A stretch of DNA of 64,000 bases from Schistocerca nitens. Its lineage: Eukaryota; Arthropoda; Insecta; Orthoptera; Acrididae. Position 1 is the stretch's first letter. The number at the start of each line of letters is the position of its first letter. This document shows positions 45,184 through 56,975 of this stretch, piece by piece. A program made the translations under genes and the position numbers. Under the pieces are notes generated by a model that made no database searches, was not told where the DNA came from, and was given only the letters and a program-made list of their open reading frames with translations. The stretch is taken from positions 479,797,376 to 479,861,375 of the forward strand of contig NC_064619.1 of NCBI RefSeq assembly GCF_023898315.1. Reading direction: 5' to 3'.

Positions 45184-45525
45184 ATGGAAATGCCGTGTAG
45201 CTAGGGCCTCCCGTTCCCCTGGTCTTTTTGAGATGACACCACTTCGGCGACTTGCGTGTCGATGGGGATGAAATAACGATGATAAATGTATGTAACAATG
45301 GAAACCGAATCCTGCCTTCCCTTAACAACCAGGTTTCAATATAGGAATTCAATACACTGGGAAACAGGTTAGTGGAACCACACAAACGGACGTCGAAGCC
45401 AGGTGGAAGTCAACACCCAGTCCCTGACCGGAGAAAATCTACCGACACAGCCGGGAATATCGAACCCGGGTCTTTAGGTATGACATTCCCCCGCGCTGAC
45501 TACTCAGCAACCAGGGGCGGATCAC
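45184..45525 (-). mobile_element. tRNA-derived SINE (second family), copy B, split by an insertion
   Basis: Orthologous to 4258-4487 but interrupted near 45287 by ~125 bp (45287-45410) that are mostly a copy of nearby sequence (44852-44963). Confidence 0.75.
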
Positions 45526-45526
45526 A

Positions 45527-46181
45527 GGATATGCTAACAACAATGCCATGTCACGTAAACCGTTGTGGACCGTTGCCTAGCAATTACTTCCGTATTCTCT
45601 GGAGTACTCGAAGTATCCATACGAATTCGTTCTACGAGTTATTGAGTGTAAGGAGCTTCAGTTGTGAATTAAATATTGCAGTGCTGTATTTTGTGTTTCG
45701 AACACATCTAGCGAAACATTTTAAAGTTCTTGAGGAGCTTTAGAGGCTTTCACCAGAGCGAACGCCCAGCTTCAGAGGCGAGGTGCGTTGTGTTGCAAGA
45801 GGTATGAGCCGTTGATTTAACTACCACCTAGTTATTTATCATAGAGAATCATTTGTGGTTAGGTTATCGTATAGGCTTGTAAATGGCTGAGTATATAGTT
45901 GAGAAGTACTGGAAATTTGATGCAGGTGCTGGAGTGTGGTATCATTTCAGAACATGCAGTTTTTTTCCGGTATGCAATGTGAAATAGAGCATTGTTTTAC
46001 TATCTTATGCAATTTCAAGGGTTGGATGATTACTTGTAGAGGCAGATTTCTGTACTTTGTTTTTGGCGAAATTCGTGCCCTTGCATCATGTATTCTCAAA
46101 TTAATTGCTTGGTTCCGCAATGATGACGGTGTAACCAATCTTTCTCTCTTTTGGATTACTCACACGTTCTTCCTGAGATGT
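45527..46181 (+). repeat. Leader-like repeat module 1, copy B
   Basis: Orthologous to 4494-5130, with GAGGCGAG before GTGCGT at 45783. It is followed by a B-only SINE at 46192. Confidence 0.5.
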
Positions 46182-46191
46182 TGGACATTAG

Positions 46192-46396
46192 CTCAAAAAT
46201 CTTCAAATGTGTGCGAAATCTTATGGGACTTAACTGCAAAGCTCATCAGTCCCTAAGTTTACAAACTACTTAACCTAAATTTTCCTAAGGTTAAACACAC
46301 ACACCCATGGCCGAGGGAGGACTCGAACCTCTGCCGGATCCAGCCGCACAGTCCATGACTGCAACGCCTGAGACCGCTCGGCTAATACCGCGCGGC
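46192..46396 (-). mobile_element. SINE of a related subfamily, copy B only
   Basis: Shares GGGACTTAACTGC and CATCAGTCCCT with the main SINE, but has its own tail (TGTGTGCGAAATCTTATG) and head (GAGACCGCTCGGCTAATACC). Target duplication TGGACATTAG (46182-46191 and 46397-46406). The empty site is in copy A at 5140-5149. Confidence 0.88.
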
Positions 46397-46555
46397 TGGA
46401 CATTAGTGCCGCTTGCATTGTTTTCCGTGTGTGAAGAAACATTTATTTTGGAACTCCTGCCAAGTGCACTGCATCGTATTGAGTGAAGCTGGCAGCATAA
46501 CAAAATAGTTTTTCCCTTCTGGATTTCAAGATATGTGAATTAATATCTTGGATTA

Positions 46556-47935
46556 CGAGGTGTATGAGAAAAGCAATGAGACCGATTTCTAATATATCAA
46601 GGTTTTATTTCTTTCAAACGACAATAATGTCCACTGCAAAGTAGTCGCATTCGGCAGCTATAGGCCGGCGAAGTCGTTGTTCTCCGGTATCGGTAGAAGC
46701 GTAGAAAGCCTTCAACTGGTAGGGTCTTTACCATGTCGATCACATGCTCTTAAATATTCTCTAGAATCGCAAAATGACATCCTTTTAACACATTTTCCAA
46801 TTCTGGGAAAAGAAACAAGTCCCAATTACCAAGATTATGTGATTGGGGGGGTGGGGGGTCTGTGTAAAGACAGGAATGCATTTTGAAGTCAAAAAATCGG
46901 TGATGGAAGTGGCCATGTGGCATGGGGCGTTATCGTGATGCGCCATCCAATCTGCAATGTTTGATCTCACTCGATTCACCTCTTTCTTGAGCTTTTCCAG
47001 GACATCGTTGTAACACAGCTGTTTGATGGTTTGTTCTGGATGAAGAAATCTATATGGAAAAAAGCAAATCTGTCAAAACAGCAAATCAGTTTTGCTTCGG
47101 CCTTTGACTTGATGATTCGAGCTCATTTCAGTCGAGGAGATACCACAGTGTTCCACTCCTCACTTTGCCACTTGGTCTCAGGATCGTACTCAGAAATTCA
47201 GGATTCATACCCTGTGATTATACAAGTGAACCATTCGTGACCATGTGCAGTCGTCTCAAGAGGACAACGCACACGATTCTTCCATTCTCCTCCTGCTCAG
47301 TTGTGAGGTTTTTTGGCACCGTTTGGCATAAATCTTAGCACGTGCAAAACTCCAATGCAAATTTGATGCATGCTGAAAATGTTTAACCATGTCATCCATC
47401 ACCTTTATTTTTACACACCGGTCTGATGTCACAAGAGAATGCATACGTTCGACGTTTTCATCGATTTTTTAAGGTGAAGGTCTACCCTGAACGAGGTTCG
47501 TCTTCAACGTGTTCTCGGCCTTCCAGAAATGATTTGTGCCACACAGAAATGACTGTGAGCACTATGGGACTTAACGTCTAAGGTCATCAGTCCCCTAGAA
47601 CTTAGAACTACTTAAACCTAACTAACCTAAGGACATCACACACATCCATGCCCGAGGCAGGATTCGAACCTGCGACCGTAGCGGTCGCGCGGTTCCAGAC
47701 TGTAGCACCTAGAACCGCTCGGCCAACCCGGCCGGCGTGTGCCACACAGAAACTTGGACTATTGATAAGGAATGTTCCCCATAGGCTTGTTTCAATTCTG
47801 AAAAGATCACTCTCGCTGGTGCCCCAAGTTTAACACTCGATGGCGTAATATTGCTCTAAATTCCACTTTTACACAAAAAAAAAAAAAAAACTCAACTTCC
47901 CCGATGGCGCTTTCAAAAACCACGTGACGCAAACC
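46556..47935 (-). mobile_element. mariner-type element relic, copy B
   Basis: Orthologous to 5303-6330 and more complete in the middle (46988-47326 retained). Minus-strand pieces with NRVRSNIADWMAHHDNAPCH and SLVTSDRCVKIKVMDDMVKH are seen. The start codon position reads ACG, and an extra SINE (47550-47737) lies in the N-terminal part. Non-functional. Confidence 0.8.
47550..47737 (-). mobile_element. SINE, copy B only, inside mariner relic
   Basis: Full-length minus-strand main-family SINE. Target duplication TGTGCCACACAGAAA (47535-47549 and 47738-47752). The empty site is in copy A at 6124-6138. Confidence 0.93.
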
Positions 47936-49424
47936 GTTCTACACCAGTAGAGCAACACAGCGTTGCCAGATCCCTCACAGTATTGTCAGTGTCATTACTC
48001 TTCTCAAGCACCTCGAACTGCTAAATAAGAATTCCAATGGGAATCTATAGGCTATTCGGGCGGTTTCATTATTTAGATACTTCTGGATATCTTTCGATCC
48101 CAAAACATGTTTATTTCGTCTTACACAGGTTTAAATCGTTTAAAATTTAATTGCTGTTCTTATTTAACCATGGATATCGACGTCTCTATATAATGATGTG
48201 TTCTGTAGTTACCGGGGTTGCTACTTAATGTTCATCACAGTTTATGCTAACAACAATGCCATGTCACTTAAACGGTTGTGGACCGTTGCCAAGCAATTAC
48301 TTCCGTATTCTCTAGAGTACTCGAAGTATTCATACGAATTCGTTCTGCGAGTTATTGAGTGTACGAAGCTTCTGTTGTGAATTAAGTATTGCAGTGTTGT
48401 ATTTTGTGTTTCGAGCACATCTAGCGAAACATTTTAAAGTTCTTGAGGAGCTTTAGAAGCTCTCAGCGAAGCGAACGCCCAGCTTCAGAGGCGTGGTGCA
48501 TCGTACCCGCAGTAGGTATGAGCCATTGATTTAACTTTGCATATTTATTGAGTATATACAATCATCTCGAGTTAGAATATCTTAAAAGCTAATAAATGAA
48601 GTGTATTTAGTGGAGAAGTACTGGAAAACTGAAGCATATGGTGGAGTGTGGTGTGATTACACAATATGAAGTTCTCAACAGTATATAACGTGAAATAGCA
48701 TTTCGTTTTAATTTTTTATGATGTTTCAAACGTCAGGGTTATACCTCTATACGTAATTGCCTTTAAGTTCATGTGCTTTCGTCATGTATTCTCAAATTAA
48801 CAGCTTGGTTTAACAATTACAACCATGCCCAGTGCTCTTTCAGGTTCTATCCGTCTCGTTTCACCCATGACGTCCTCTTGACGTCATGACTTTACGTTGC
48901 AGAGCGTGTAAGCGGTCTGTTATTAAACGCTATCTGTGTTTGTGTTAATAACTACTGTAATTTACGAAGTTTGTAAAATATGCTGTTTATTCCAAATATG
49001 TCGTGATATACGATGGTCTTGTTTATGGGGGGGGGTAACTTGAGGCCACATGTTATATTATCAATGGAGAAACTTTTAGCGATTATTGTTTCTTTTTTTT
49101 GTGATTGAAGTGATTAATGATAATTTTTATCATGTTGATTGTTGCAATTCGTAAGCTCTTTTTGTAATATGGGAGAATTGTCTACGGTGGTGTTAGCCGT
49201 GAACCTAAGTACATTGCAGAAGTTGTCGTGAGAGGAACGAGTAGTAATGTTAGTCATAATTTTGTAACTTATTAATAGTTGGCTACTTTCTTTCGAATGT
49301 GACGCCGCTGAGGGGTAGCGTATATGAAATCGGTTGTTTTTTAGGGTTCATATTGTTGTTTCCAGTGGCTCGCGCTTTTGATGTATGATTCTTTTTGTTC
49401 TATGGTACTTTTTGACCTGTTAAC
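47935..49424. other. Segment retained in copy B, deleted in copy A
   Basis: Contains leader-like module 2 and T/G-rich flank. CGTTC occurs at both borders (47935-47939 and 49424-49428); copy A has a single CGTTC joining the same flanks near 6352, plus ~26 unrelated bases just before it. Confidence 0.75.
48230..48830 (+). repeat. Leader-like repeat module 2, copy B (absent from A)
   Basis: Highly similar to module 1 over the first 300 bases (ACAACAATGCCATGTCAC onward, GAGCTTTAGAAGC), ending GCGTG before GTGCAT. It lies inside the ~1.5 kb that is missing from copy A, so it has no counterpart there. Confidence 0.55.
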
Positions 49425-49439
49425 GTTCGTTTGTAGTGT

Positions 49440-49920
49440 GATACCAAATTTTTGAATTTATTTTCGTTCTGTTTATTCTGGAGGAATTTGTGTGTGTTAT
49501 TTTTCGATAAAGTCGTTGTTATATGGAGTTTTCTTGTGCGTCTTTTCTTTTTTTTGTTTTTTTGGGGGGTTAATAATTTTTTGGTTTATTATGGAATTGT
49601 TCCTGTGTGTTATTCATCGATTATGTCGTTTTATGGGGATGGGTCTGGTATTGCTGTCTTTGTTAGGGCTATGTAGGTGCAGCGTATATTTTCTTTTGGT
49701 TCATACTGGAAGAATTTGTGCATGTTATTTGTCTATTATGTTGTTATTTTGTGGATGTGTGATTGGTATCCTTGTCTTCGTTTAATCTGTGTAGATTAAC
49801 CGAATTATTGGAATCAAATTTTGTGTTTTCGTTATATTTCCGTTGAGTTTATTCTAGAGGAATTTGTGTAAGATATTATTCGATTTTTTCGTTATATTGA
49901 TCTTAGCTTTATAAACTTTT
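49440..49920. repeat. Degenerate GT-rich tandem repeat, copy B
   Basis: Counterpart of 6390-6840, with the same four units. Confidence 0.6.
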
Positions 49921-50542
49921 TCTTTTTCTTTCTGCCCAGTCAGTTTCTGCAGCAGTGACGTTACTTTCATTTTATATGCTCTTCGAAAGAACTGCATTAT
50001 GCAATCACAGCTATAACGGTACATTTTATGAGAGAATGTATGTTTCGGTCGAGGATCAGACCATCATCAAGCCCGAAAACGATCTCAGCTATGAACTTGC
50101 GTAATAGGAGCAGTTCCGGTTGTACAGTGTTCAGTCATTGACATAACTTGTCATGTCCATTATGTCCATTTAACTTTATAGACATTTTTCCCGATGTAAT
50201 GTCTATACAGATAATATCAATGGTCGAGCTATGTACGTTTGATAACTGCTACTGCAATTACGCGAAAGCATAGGTGAGACGGTTTTCGGAACCGATGATG
50301 GTCTGATTTTAGACCAAATTCGATGGTCTCTAATGAAACGTACCGTCGTAGCTGTCTATTGCACAATACAGCTGTTAACATTCATTAAAGCTGTACAACG
50401 CCTCCGCTACAAAATATTTTTTATTTTTGTTTTCGACCGTAGTCTATCTTGTCATCGCCTTCTCCAAGAATATAATCGGAATCTTACTAAAAGTTATCTG
50501 TGGTTGTCGTGGTAGACTCGGAGCGGTCTCTATTTATATTAA

Positions 50543-50669
50543 CCGCTACGGTCGCAGGTTCGAATCCTGCCTCGGGCATGGATGTTTGTGATGTCCTTAG
50601 ATTAGTTAGGTTTAACTAGTTCTAAGTTCTAGGGGACTAATGACCTCAGCAGTTGAGTGCTCAGAGCCA
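50543..50669 (+). mobile_element. SINE, copy B only, 5'-truncated
   Basis: Starts within the head at CCGCTACGGTCGCAGG and lacks the A-box end. Target duplication TATTTATATTAA (50531-50542) and TATTTACATTAA (50670-50681). The empty site is in copy A at 7470-7481. Confidence 0.9.
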
Positions 50670-51144
50670 TATTTACATTAATTTTTACTTTCCCAATGAA
50701 AACAGTGTAATCGATCTACCTGTTTCGCCCATTACACTTATATATTGCCTATGATCATTGTAGGGTTATACTGCTAGACTTATCTTCCGTCTGCGAAGAG
50801 GAAAACACGTTGGAAACTGATTACAACTGTGTAGTGTTATACAGAGTTGACTTGGCACCATAATATGAGATTCTTACTTCCCTGTTGCTTAAGGAAATTA
50901 AAGCACTATCTCTGAGTATTGTTAACTGTTAGATCACTTGGGAGTTTATTAACTGTACGGACGTTTTCAACATTCAAGACTCAGCTGCATATTTGTCAGT
51001 CGTAAAACATGATTATTTCGTCTTACATAGATTCAAATTACTGAAAATTATCATTGCTGTGCTTGTTTAACCATTGATATCGACGTTTAATTACAACGTT
51101 ATTCTCTGCAGTTATCGAAGTTGCTGCCTAATGTTGATCGCAGG

Positions 51145-51760
51145 GTTTGCTAACAAAAATCATATTAACTGTGGTGGACCATTGCACAATAATAACTTCC
51201 GTATTCTCTGGAGTAGTTGAAGTATCGAAACGAATTCGTTCCTTGAGTTCTTCAGTGAAAGAATCTTTAATTTTGATTCAGGCATTATAGTGTTGGATTT
51301 TGTGTTTCAAGAACAAGTTCTTGGGGAGCTTTAGAAGCTTTGAATGAAGCGAACGCTCTGTTTCAGAAGCGAGGTATATAGACTATACTCACCAAGAGGC
51401 AAGAGCCAATGATTTGTCACGTATTTATTTTCAGTATACATCTGCAATTAGAACATGGAATTAGCTTTTAGATGACTATGTATGTAGTGGAGAAGTATCA
51501 GAAAACTGTAGCGTTACGAAAAAGTGTGATGTGACTTCGCAAAATGTTACTAGCAATGGGACTGCATTTGAAAAAGAAAATACTCCTCGATTTACATTCC
51601 AGTACATTTTTTCAATATGTAATGCAACTTCAGAAAGTTACGAGAATGCTTGACTTGTAGAGACAAATATCCTCACTGAGTTTTTGTCAATGTTCAAGTG
51701 CTGGAATCGTATTCTCAAATTTTTAGCATAGTTCACAATGACAATGATGTCACCTATCAC
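51145..51760 (+). repeat. Leader-like repeat module 3, copy B (gene-proximal)
   Basis: Orthologous to 7945-8560. It keeps the core and the GAAGCGAG/GTATAT possible donor at 51374. The three modules in copy B are spaced about 2.7-2.9 kb apart. Confidence 0.45.
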
Positions 51761-52791
51761 ACTTCTTTTCGATTACACATACATACGGTGTGTCCTATCG
51801 TTGGTTCGTGCTTTCATCTTCTGCCGTCGGTGAAAAAGAAAAGTCGTAAACAGGTTCCGGCTATGTAGGGTCATACTGAGTCGACATGGATTTGTAGCAA
51901 AAATATTATCTTTTGCTGTCACTTAAGGATGTACAGTTAATATCTTGGAGCACTGTCGAAAGTTAAACTTCTTACTTGTTTATAAGCTATTATTATGTTT
52001 TCTTCATGTAGAAACCGACGGGTAAATTTCAATCACAAATATGGTTATAACGTCGTACTCGTTACTGTTTAGCTCACATGGCAATGAAGTGTAATTTAGA
52101 TGTAGGGTTTTCGATGACTGACACAAAGAAAGGACAGAGAGAATATACTGACTCGGTAATATGGATAGCCGTAAAAATCGTATTCTCGTCATATACCGCG
52201 GAAGGTATAGCCATCAGATTGTAGCGTAGTTTATTAATTAGTAACTTCATCCCACCACCAACACACATAAAAAACAAGCTCTTGTTCCTGCCCCAGGGGA
52301 AGATATTCCGCATATCATGCTGTAATAGATGACATAATCTGAAGTTGTAATAACTGAACTAGGTGTATATCTGAAACTATTGTAGTATTGAAATGGCTTG
52401 CTAATTAAATTTAGTCTAATAGATAAGCCTTCAGATAGTTGCTATCAAAACAAATTTATTCTCTTCATAGTAAATGTGCCACTTAATGAACACGCGATTG
52501 CTAAACTTGGGATAACTGATATTGTTTTGATTCATGCTCTACGAATTACTGACACAAAATTAAAGTAACTAATTCTCGACTAGTAAAAAATGTATAAGCT
52601 CAATCAATTATATAGACTGTACATGTCGTTTTTGATACAAGCAGCTGCTTTTTTTTACAAAAGCTAAGGTTACAGACATGTCGTCACGGTTCCAGGTTTT
52701 TCTTGCGATCGAGTTGTGAGGCATTGCTGCAAAACTTACTCGTAGACACGGTCTGGTCATGTCTAATGTGCTGTTTGTTATCGTTACAGCA

Positions 52792-55700
52792 ATGTTCCGC
52801 CGCATGAAGAAGTTTTTCTCCCGGTGTTTGGGAGGGGAGAAAGACGAGGGTCTGCGACTGGAGAACAACTTGGTCGCTGTTTGGGGTACTGTAAAGGTGA
52901 GTCACGTTATATTGCAGTGACATAGCACGCAAAGCAGTAAAGTCTGAGAGCTAACTGATTGTACATAACGTGGTCAGTTGATATTAGAGACTGTCACGAT
53001 TTACTGTACATGAATATTTTTTTGCTACAAACATCCCATATGACACGTCATTGTAAATAACACATCTTAGATAGGCATCTCTGCTCGAGTAATGATTGTG
53101 ACGGTTATATAAAATACCAGCTAACTACCTAACTCCGTCCAATCATTGCTCTGAAGTTCCAAAGGTACCGATCGACCGCCTCGACATCGTCAGACGATAG
53201 ACGTCACTGTATGGAGGAGCATGTGGTTAGCATACTGCTCTTCTGGATCGTGATCGGATATAAAACACCGGCGGCAATGAATGTCACTGATGGATGGATG
53301 GATTTGTTGATCACTGGAGCGAAGTGGGATGTGCTAGTCACTCAACACCTCACAATAGTCGTCATCCTAAAACTTGAGCTTATCTCCAGACCTACATAAA
53401 ATTTTTAAAATTTGCCATAGTCGTTTCGATTACAAGTAAAACAAAGAGCCCTCTTCCAAATTTACTTCTTCCTTCGCATCAAAAGATAAAGCGCCGTAAA
53501 ATATGGACTATAAGAATTCTAATTACTACATGTGCCACAGATATAGTGGTCGTTTAACATGAGTATGAAGCCCTTAGAAATGTGTCCTAATCGGATGGGA
53601 GCCAGGCTGACTTTAGCATGTCAGAGTCGTATATTCCCTGACCTTCAGGGCAGCCTCACACGGTCTCTCGATGTGTTCCCTCCAGGGCTCCTTTGCTGCA
53701 TTATGCTGGCTCTTTTCCCCAGATCCCACTGGCCCTTGCTCCTCTCCTCCGTGTTATTACCACAATATATCCGGACTTGTCGCATTAGGTAAGATAATGT
53801 TGATAAACCTGGATGCTGTTGAAGCAATTCTGACAATTGTGTTGAAGCCCATTAAACTTAACACTGACCTCAGACATGGACAGTTGATTCTAACCATTTA
53901 TCATTCCGGGAAATTGGGTGTGGTATTTGTTAACCCTGAACAGATAACTATGTGAGAGGCTCGAGAATGGCAACATTCCTCTCCAGTTGTAAAGAATTGT
54001 GGTGAAAAGTATTCTAGGGACAGAGCTTCACTTAATACGCTTCCAACTCGTTGAAGACGACATTGCAGACCATCTGGTTGCCCAGCCAGTTACCTGCTGA
54101 CCGTGTTTAATATGAGACTGACCAAAGGAAATGTACAGTGTAGTCAGAGAACAGAGAAACAGGAATTGTTAGCAAAACTTGTTACAGTCCCATTTACTTT
54201 ACTTTCCAGAGAAAGAACAAGGAGGAGCTCGTAAAAAAAAAATGACCGTGGCTCAAGAAGTTACATTCTAGGCCTCTGTCATTCCAGGTTAACTCTTAAT
54301 ACGTAGGATAATGGTAGTGAATGTCGGAAGAACAGAATTCTAGCTGATACTACAGATAGTCAGTGAATACTCACTATCACTGTCTCTAGGCCAAAAATTC
54401 GAAATAAATGTAAGAATTTGTAACACATGTATATGAAAAGAACTAGCGCTATCTCTGATTTACCAGACATGCTCTACGACTAAGCAAACTAATAAGTTCT
54501 TTTCCTTTTAGGAGCGTCAGTTCACCCTGGACTCGTTTTTTGAGGAGATACTGCAGAAACGGCTGCAGGAAGAGAAAGAAGTCCTTTCTGTTTCGGTGAG
54601 TGTAAATTACAACAGTAGTAGGAATAGTAGCATTTGGTTTCAAAGTGAATTTCTCGTTTTATCACTACATGAAAACTTACTCTCGAATATGATACTAGAA
54701 ACAGGTCTGCTTCCGGGTATTACGCCGAATTGTTGTGTTCATTTTGTGCACAATACTTCGACGGACGTCCCAGCGATCAACTTCATGTGCTGCGAACTTT
54801 GAGATAATGTGTACTCGCTGCTTGGACTCAAACCAGTCAGGGAACGTTACACGACCTGAAGAAGATGGGTCGGTCAGTTACTGAAATGTTGACCATAAAG
54901 CAGGAACAACAAGACGGCATAACCTCAGAAGCACATCATTAACCAGTCGTACCCAGAAAATGTTAAAGATAATGGGATATTAGATATTTGTTAGTATTAA
55001 TTGTTGCTGAGACATCACACGACTGGTGTTACTTGGATACTAACTTGAGTTACTAGATACTGAATACCGATACCTGTACACTGCTAAATTTATGATAAAT
55101 GTAACACTTCGTAACACTTTTATATGATAGAAACTAGTATTAATTTTGGATTACTGCACATGTTGGGTGACATAAAACTAATAAGTTCTTTTCCAACAGG
55201 AGCGTCAGTTCACTTTGGACGCCTTTTTTGAGGAGATTCTGCAGAAGCGGCTGCAGGAAGACAAAGAAGTCCGTCCTGCTCCGGTTAGTATAAATGCGAA
55301 CAGTATCAGGAATAGTAGCATTTGGTTTCAAAGTGAATTTTTCGTTTTCTCACTACATGATAACTTACTCTCGAAGATGGTACTAGTTACTGGTCTGCTT
55401 CCGGGTGTTAGGCCGAATTGTTGTGTTCATTTTGTGCGCAATACTTTGACAGACGTCCCGACCATCAATTTCACGTGCTGTGAACTTTGCGGTAATGTGT
55501 ACTCACTGCATGCACTTAAACCAGTCAGGGAACGTCACACGACCTGAAGGAGATGGCTCGGTCAGTTGCTGAAATGTTGACCATAAAGCAGGAACAACAA
55601 CACGGCATAACTTCAGAAGCACATCATTAAGCAGTCGTACCCAGAAAATGTTAAAGATAATGGGATATTAGTTATTTGTTAGTATTAATAGTTGCTGTGA

Positions 55701-55943
55701 AGTGAAACCAAATGTGTTGGTTGGATACTAAATTGAATTACTATATTCTTAGTATAGATATCTGTACCCTGCTAATTTGAGATAAAATTTACAATTCGTT
55801 ACACTTTTATATGATAGGAACTAGCACAAATTGTGAATCACATAACATGAAAGTAATAAGATCTTTTTCAACAGGAGCGTCAGTTCACACTGGACGCCTT
55901 TTTCGTGGAGTTGCTGCAGAGACGGCTGCAGGAGGAAGATTAA
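52792..55943 (+). CDS. Mini-exon gene, copy B (open 113-aa frame, 4 exons)
   Basis: Unrecognised gene; no family could be assigned. Join 52792-52896, 54512-54595, 55200-55283, 55875-55943 gives 113 aa. Residues 1-35 (exon 1) start MFRRMKKFFSRCLGG: basic and aromatic, then acidic, with no obvious signal peptide or membrane segment. Residues 36-63, 64-91 and 92-113 are repeats of a 28-residue unit starting ERQFTLD and containing FFEEILQKRLQE, with hydrophobic residues spaced as in an amphipathic helix. All junctions are phase 0 with GT-AG borders: GTGAGT after exons 1, 2 and 4, and GTTAGT after exon 3. Exon 3 is identical to copy A over 84 nt; exon 1 differs at 2 of 105. A GC-rich candidate terminal exon with AATAAA follows at 56976. 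No transcript evidence is available here, so the gene remains a prediction. Confidence 0.62.
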
Positions 55944-55970
55944 GGCGGTGCTGTTACGGTGAGTGGTACC
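54398..55970 (+). repeat. Tandem exon-intron repeat, copy B (2.3 units of ~686 bp)
   Basis: Same arrangement as 11427-13000. Unit starts are near 54398, 55090 and 55779, each carrying one 84-nt exon (54512, 55200, 55875). Units 1 and 2 share the intron blocks; unit 3 is homologous only up to the exon's donor. Confidence 0.9.
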
Positions 55971-56082
55971 TCGATCTGTGTAAAGGACAACAGATTTTGG
56001 TTTCTAAGTGTATTTCTCGTTTCATGATCACATGAGAGCTCCCTTAAGACGGGGAATCTTCAAGATATTATTCGAGTATAGA

Positions 56083-56282
56083 GTTTCACGATTTTTAATA
56101 TAACTGAAATGCTGACAGTTTAGATATATCACCATGGCTACAAAATTCTTTGGTCGACCCATAAACTTTCTCGGTACCCATAGTCTGCTGTTCTTTTATA
56201 CCAATTGTGAACTCTGATCAGATACAAAATCCTTTCGCGGCATACGTATCTTTTAGCTCTAGTATTGGTAGGATATACTTAA
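56083..56282. other. Copy B-only ~200-bp insertion
   Basis: Lies in the intron after mini-exon 4. Copy A is continuous here (CGAGTATAAACTC, about 13108). It is bordered by GAGTATA and GGATATA, an imperfect 7-bp duplication. No family recognised. Confidence 0.6.
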
Positions 56283-56500
56283 ACTCAAGAATCAATGGTA
56301 CATACAGTACCGTTGCCTACATTTTCAGATGAGGGAGAGCCTTTCAGAAAACATTCTCCTATGTCCCCTCTCGCCCATAACAGTTATCAAGTTCTCAGTG
56401 CAGTTTCACCTTCAGCGTCCCACGATTATACTTGGTATTTTAATCCCATTTCTTATGCGGCATGATCGTTTATTTTTCTGTCACGTATTTATCCTTGAAG

Positions 56501-56617
56501 CTCTCCGAATTTGAACTGAATATTGACACAACTTGTTTTAAGAAACTCTACTATTTTGGTATGGATGGATTTAGCAACAGTCACAATTCTCTCCGTTCCT
56601 TAATGAATATAGTTCAG
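56501..56617 (+). other. Candidate alternative coding exon 4b, copy B
   Basis: Counterpart of 13332-13448 with the same borders (CCTTGAAG before it, CAG/GTGAGG after it), the same 117-nt length and the same open phase-0 frame. It would follow mini-exon 3 (55283) and lead into the terminal exon at 56976 in a longer, 157-aa isoform. Confidence 0.35.
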
Positions 56618-56975
56618 GTGAGGATAATACATGCGTCTGCGTGAGATATCGACTAACTCACAAATATTCTGATCCTTGTAACAACTATCCAACATCATGA
56701 TGCAATAATTTAGTAGATCATTTCACCACAATTGATCACACTCCGGGAGGAGTAAATAGGCAAACATTCACTGTCGGTAATTTTCATATTTGCGATAATT
56801 AGTATTCTAGGGTTCATGAGTTGGCGCGATAGAAACATCCCTTCTATGGATACAGAAAATGACCATTTATTAACATGTGGTCCTACGATAATTTAGCACT
56901 TTCCTTTACAGATGTTAAATCAACTCACCATAATAGGGCGACGTTTATAATTTTGAAATTTATATTTGTCGGCAG

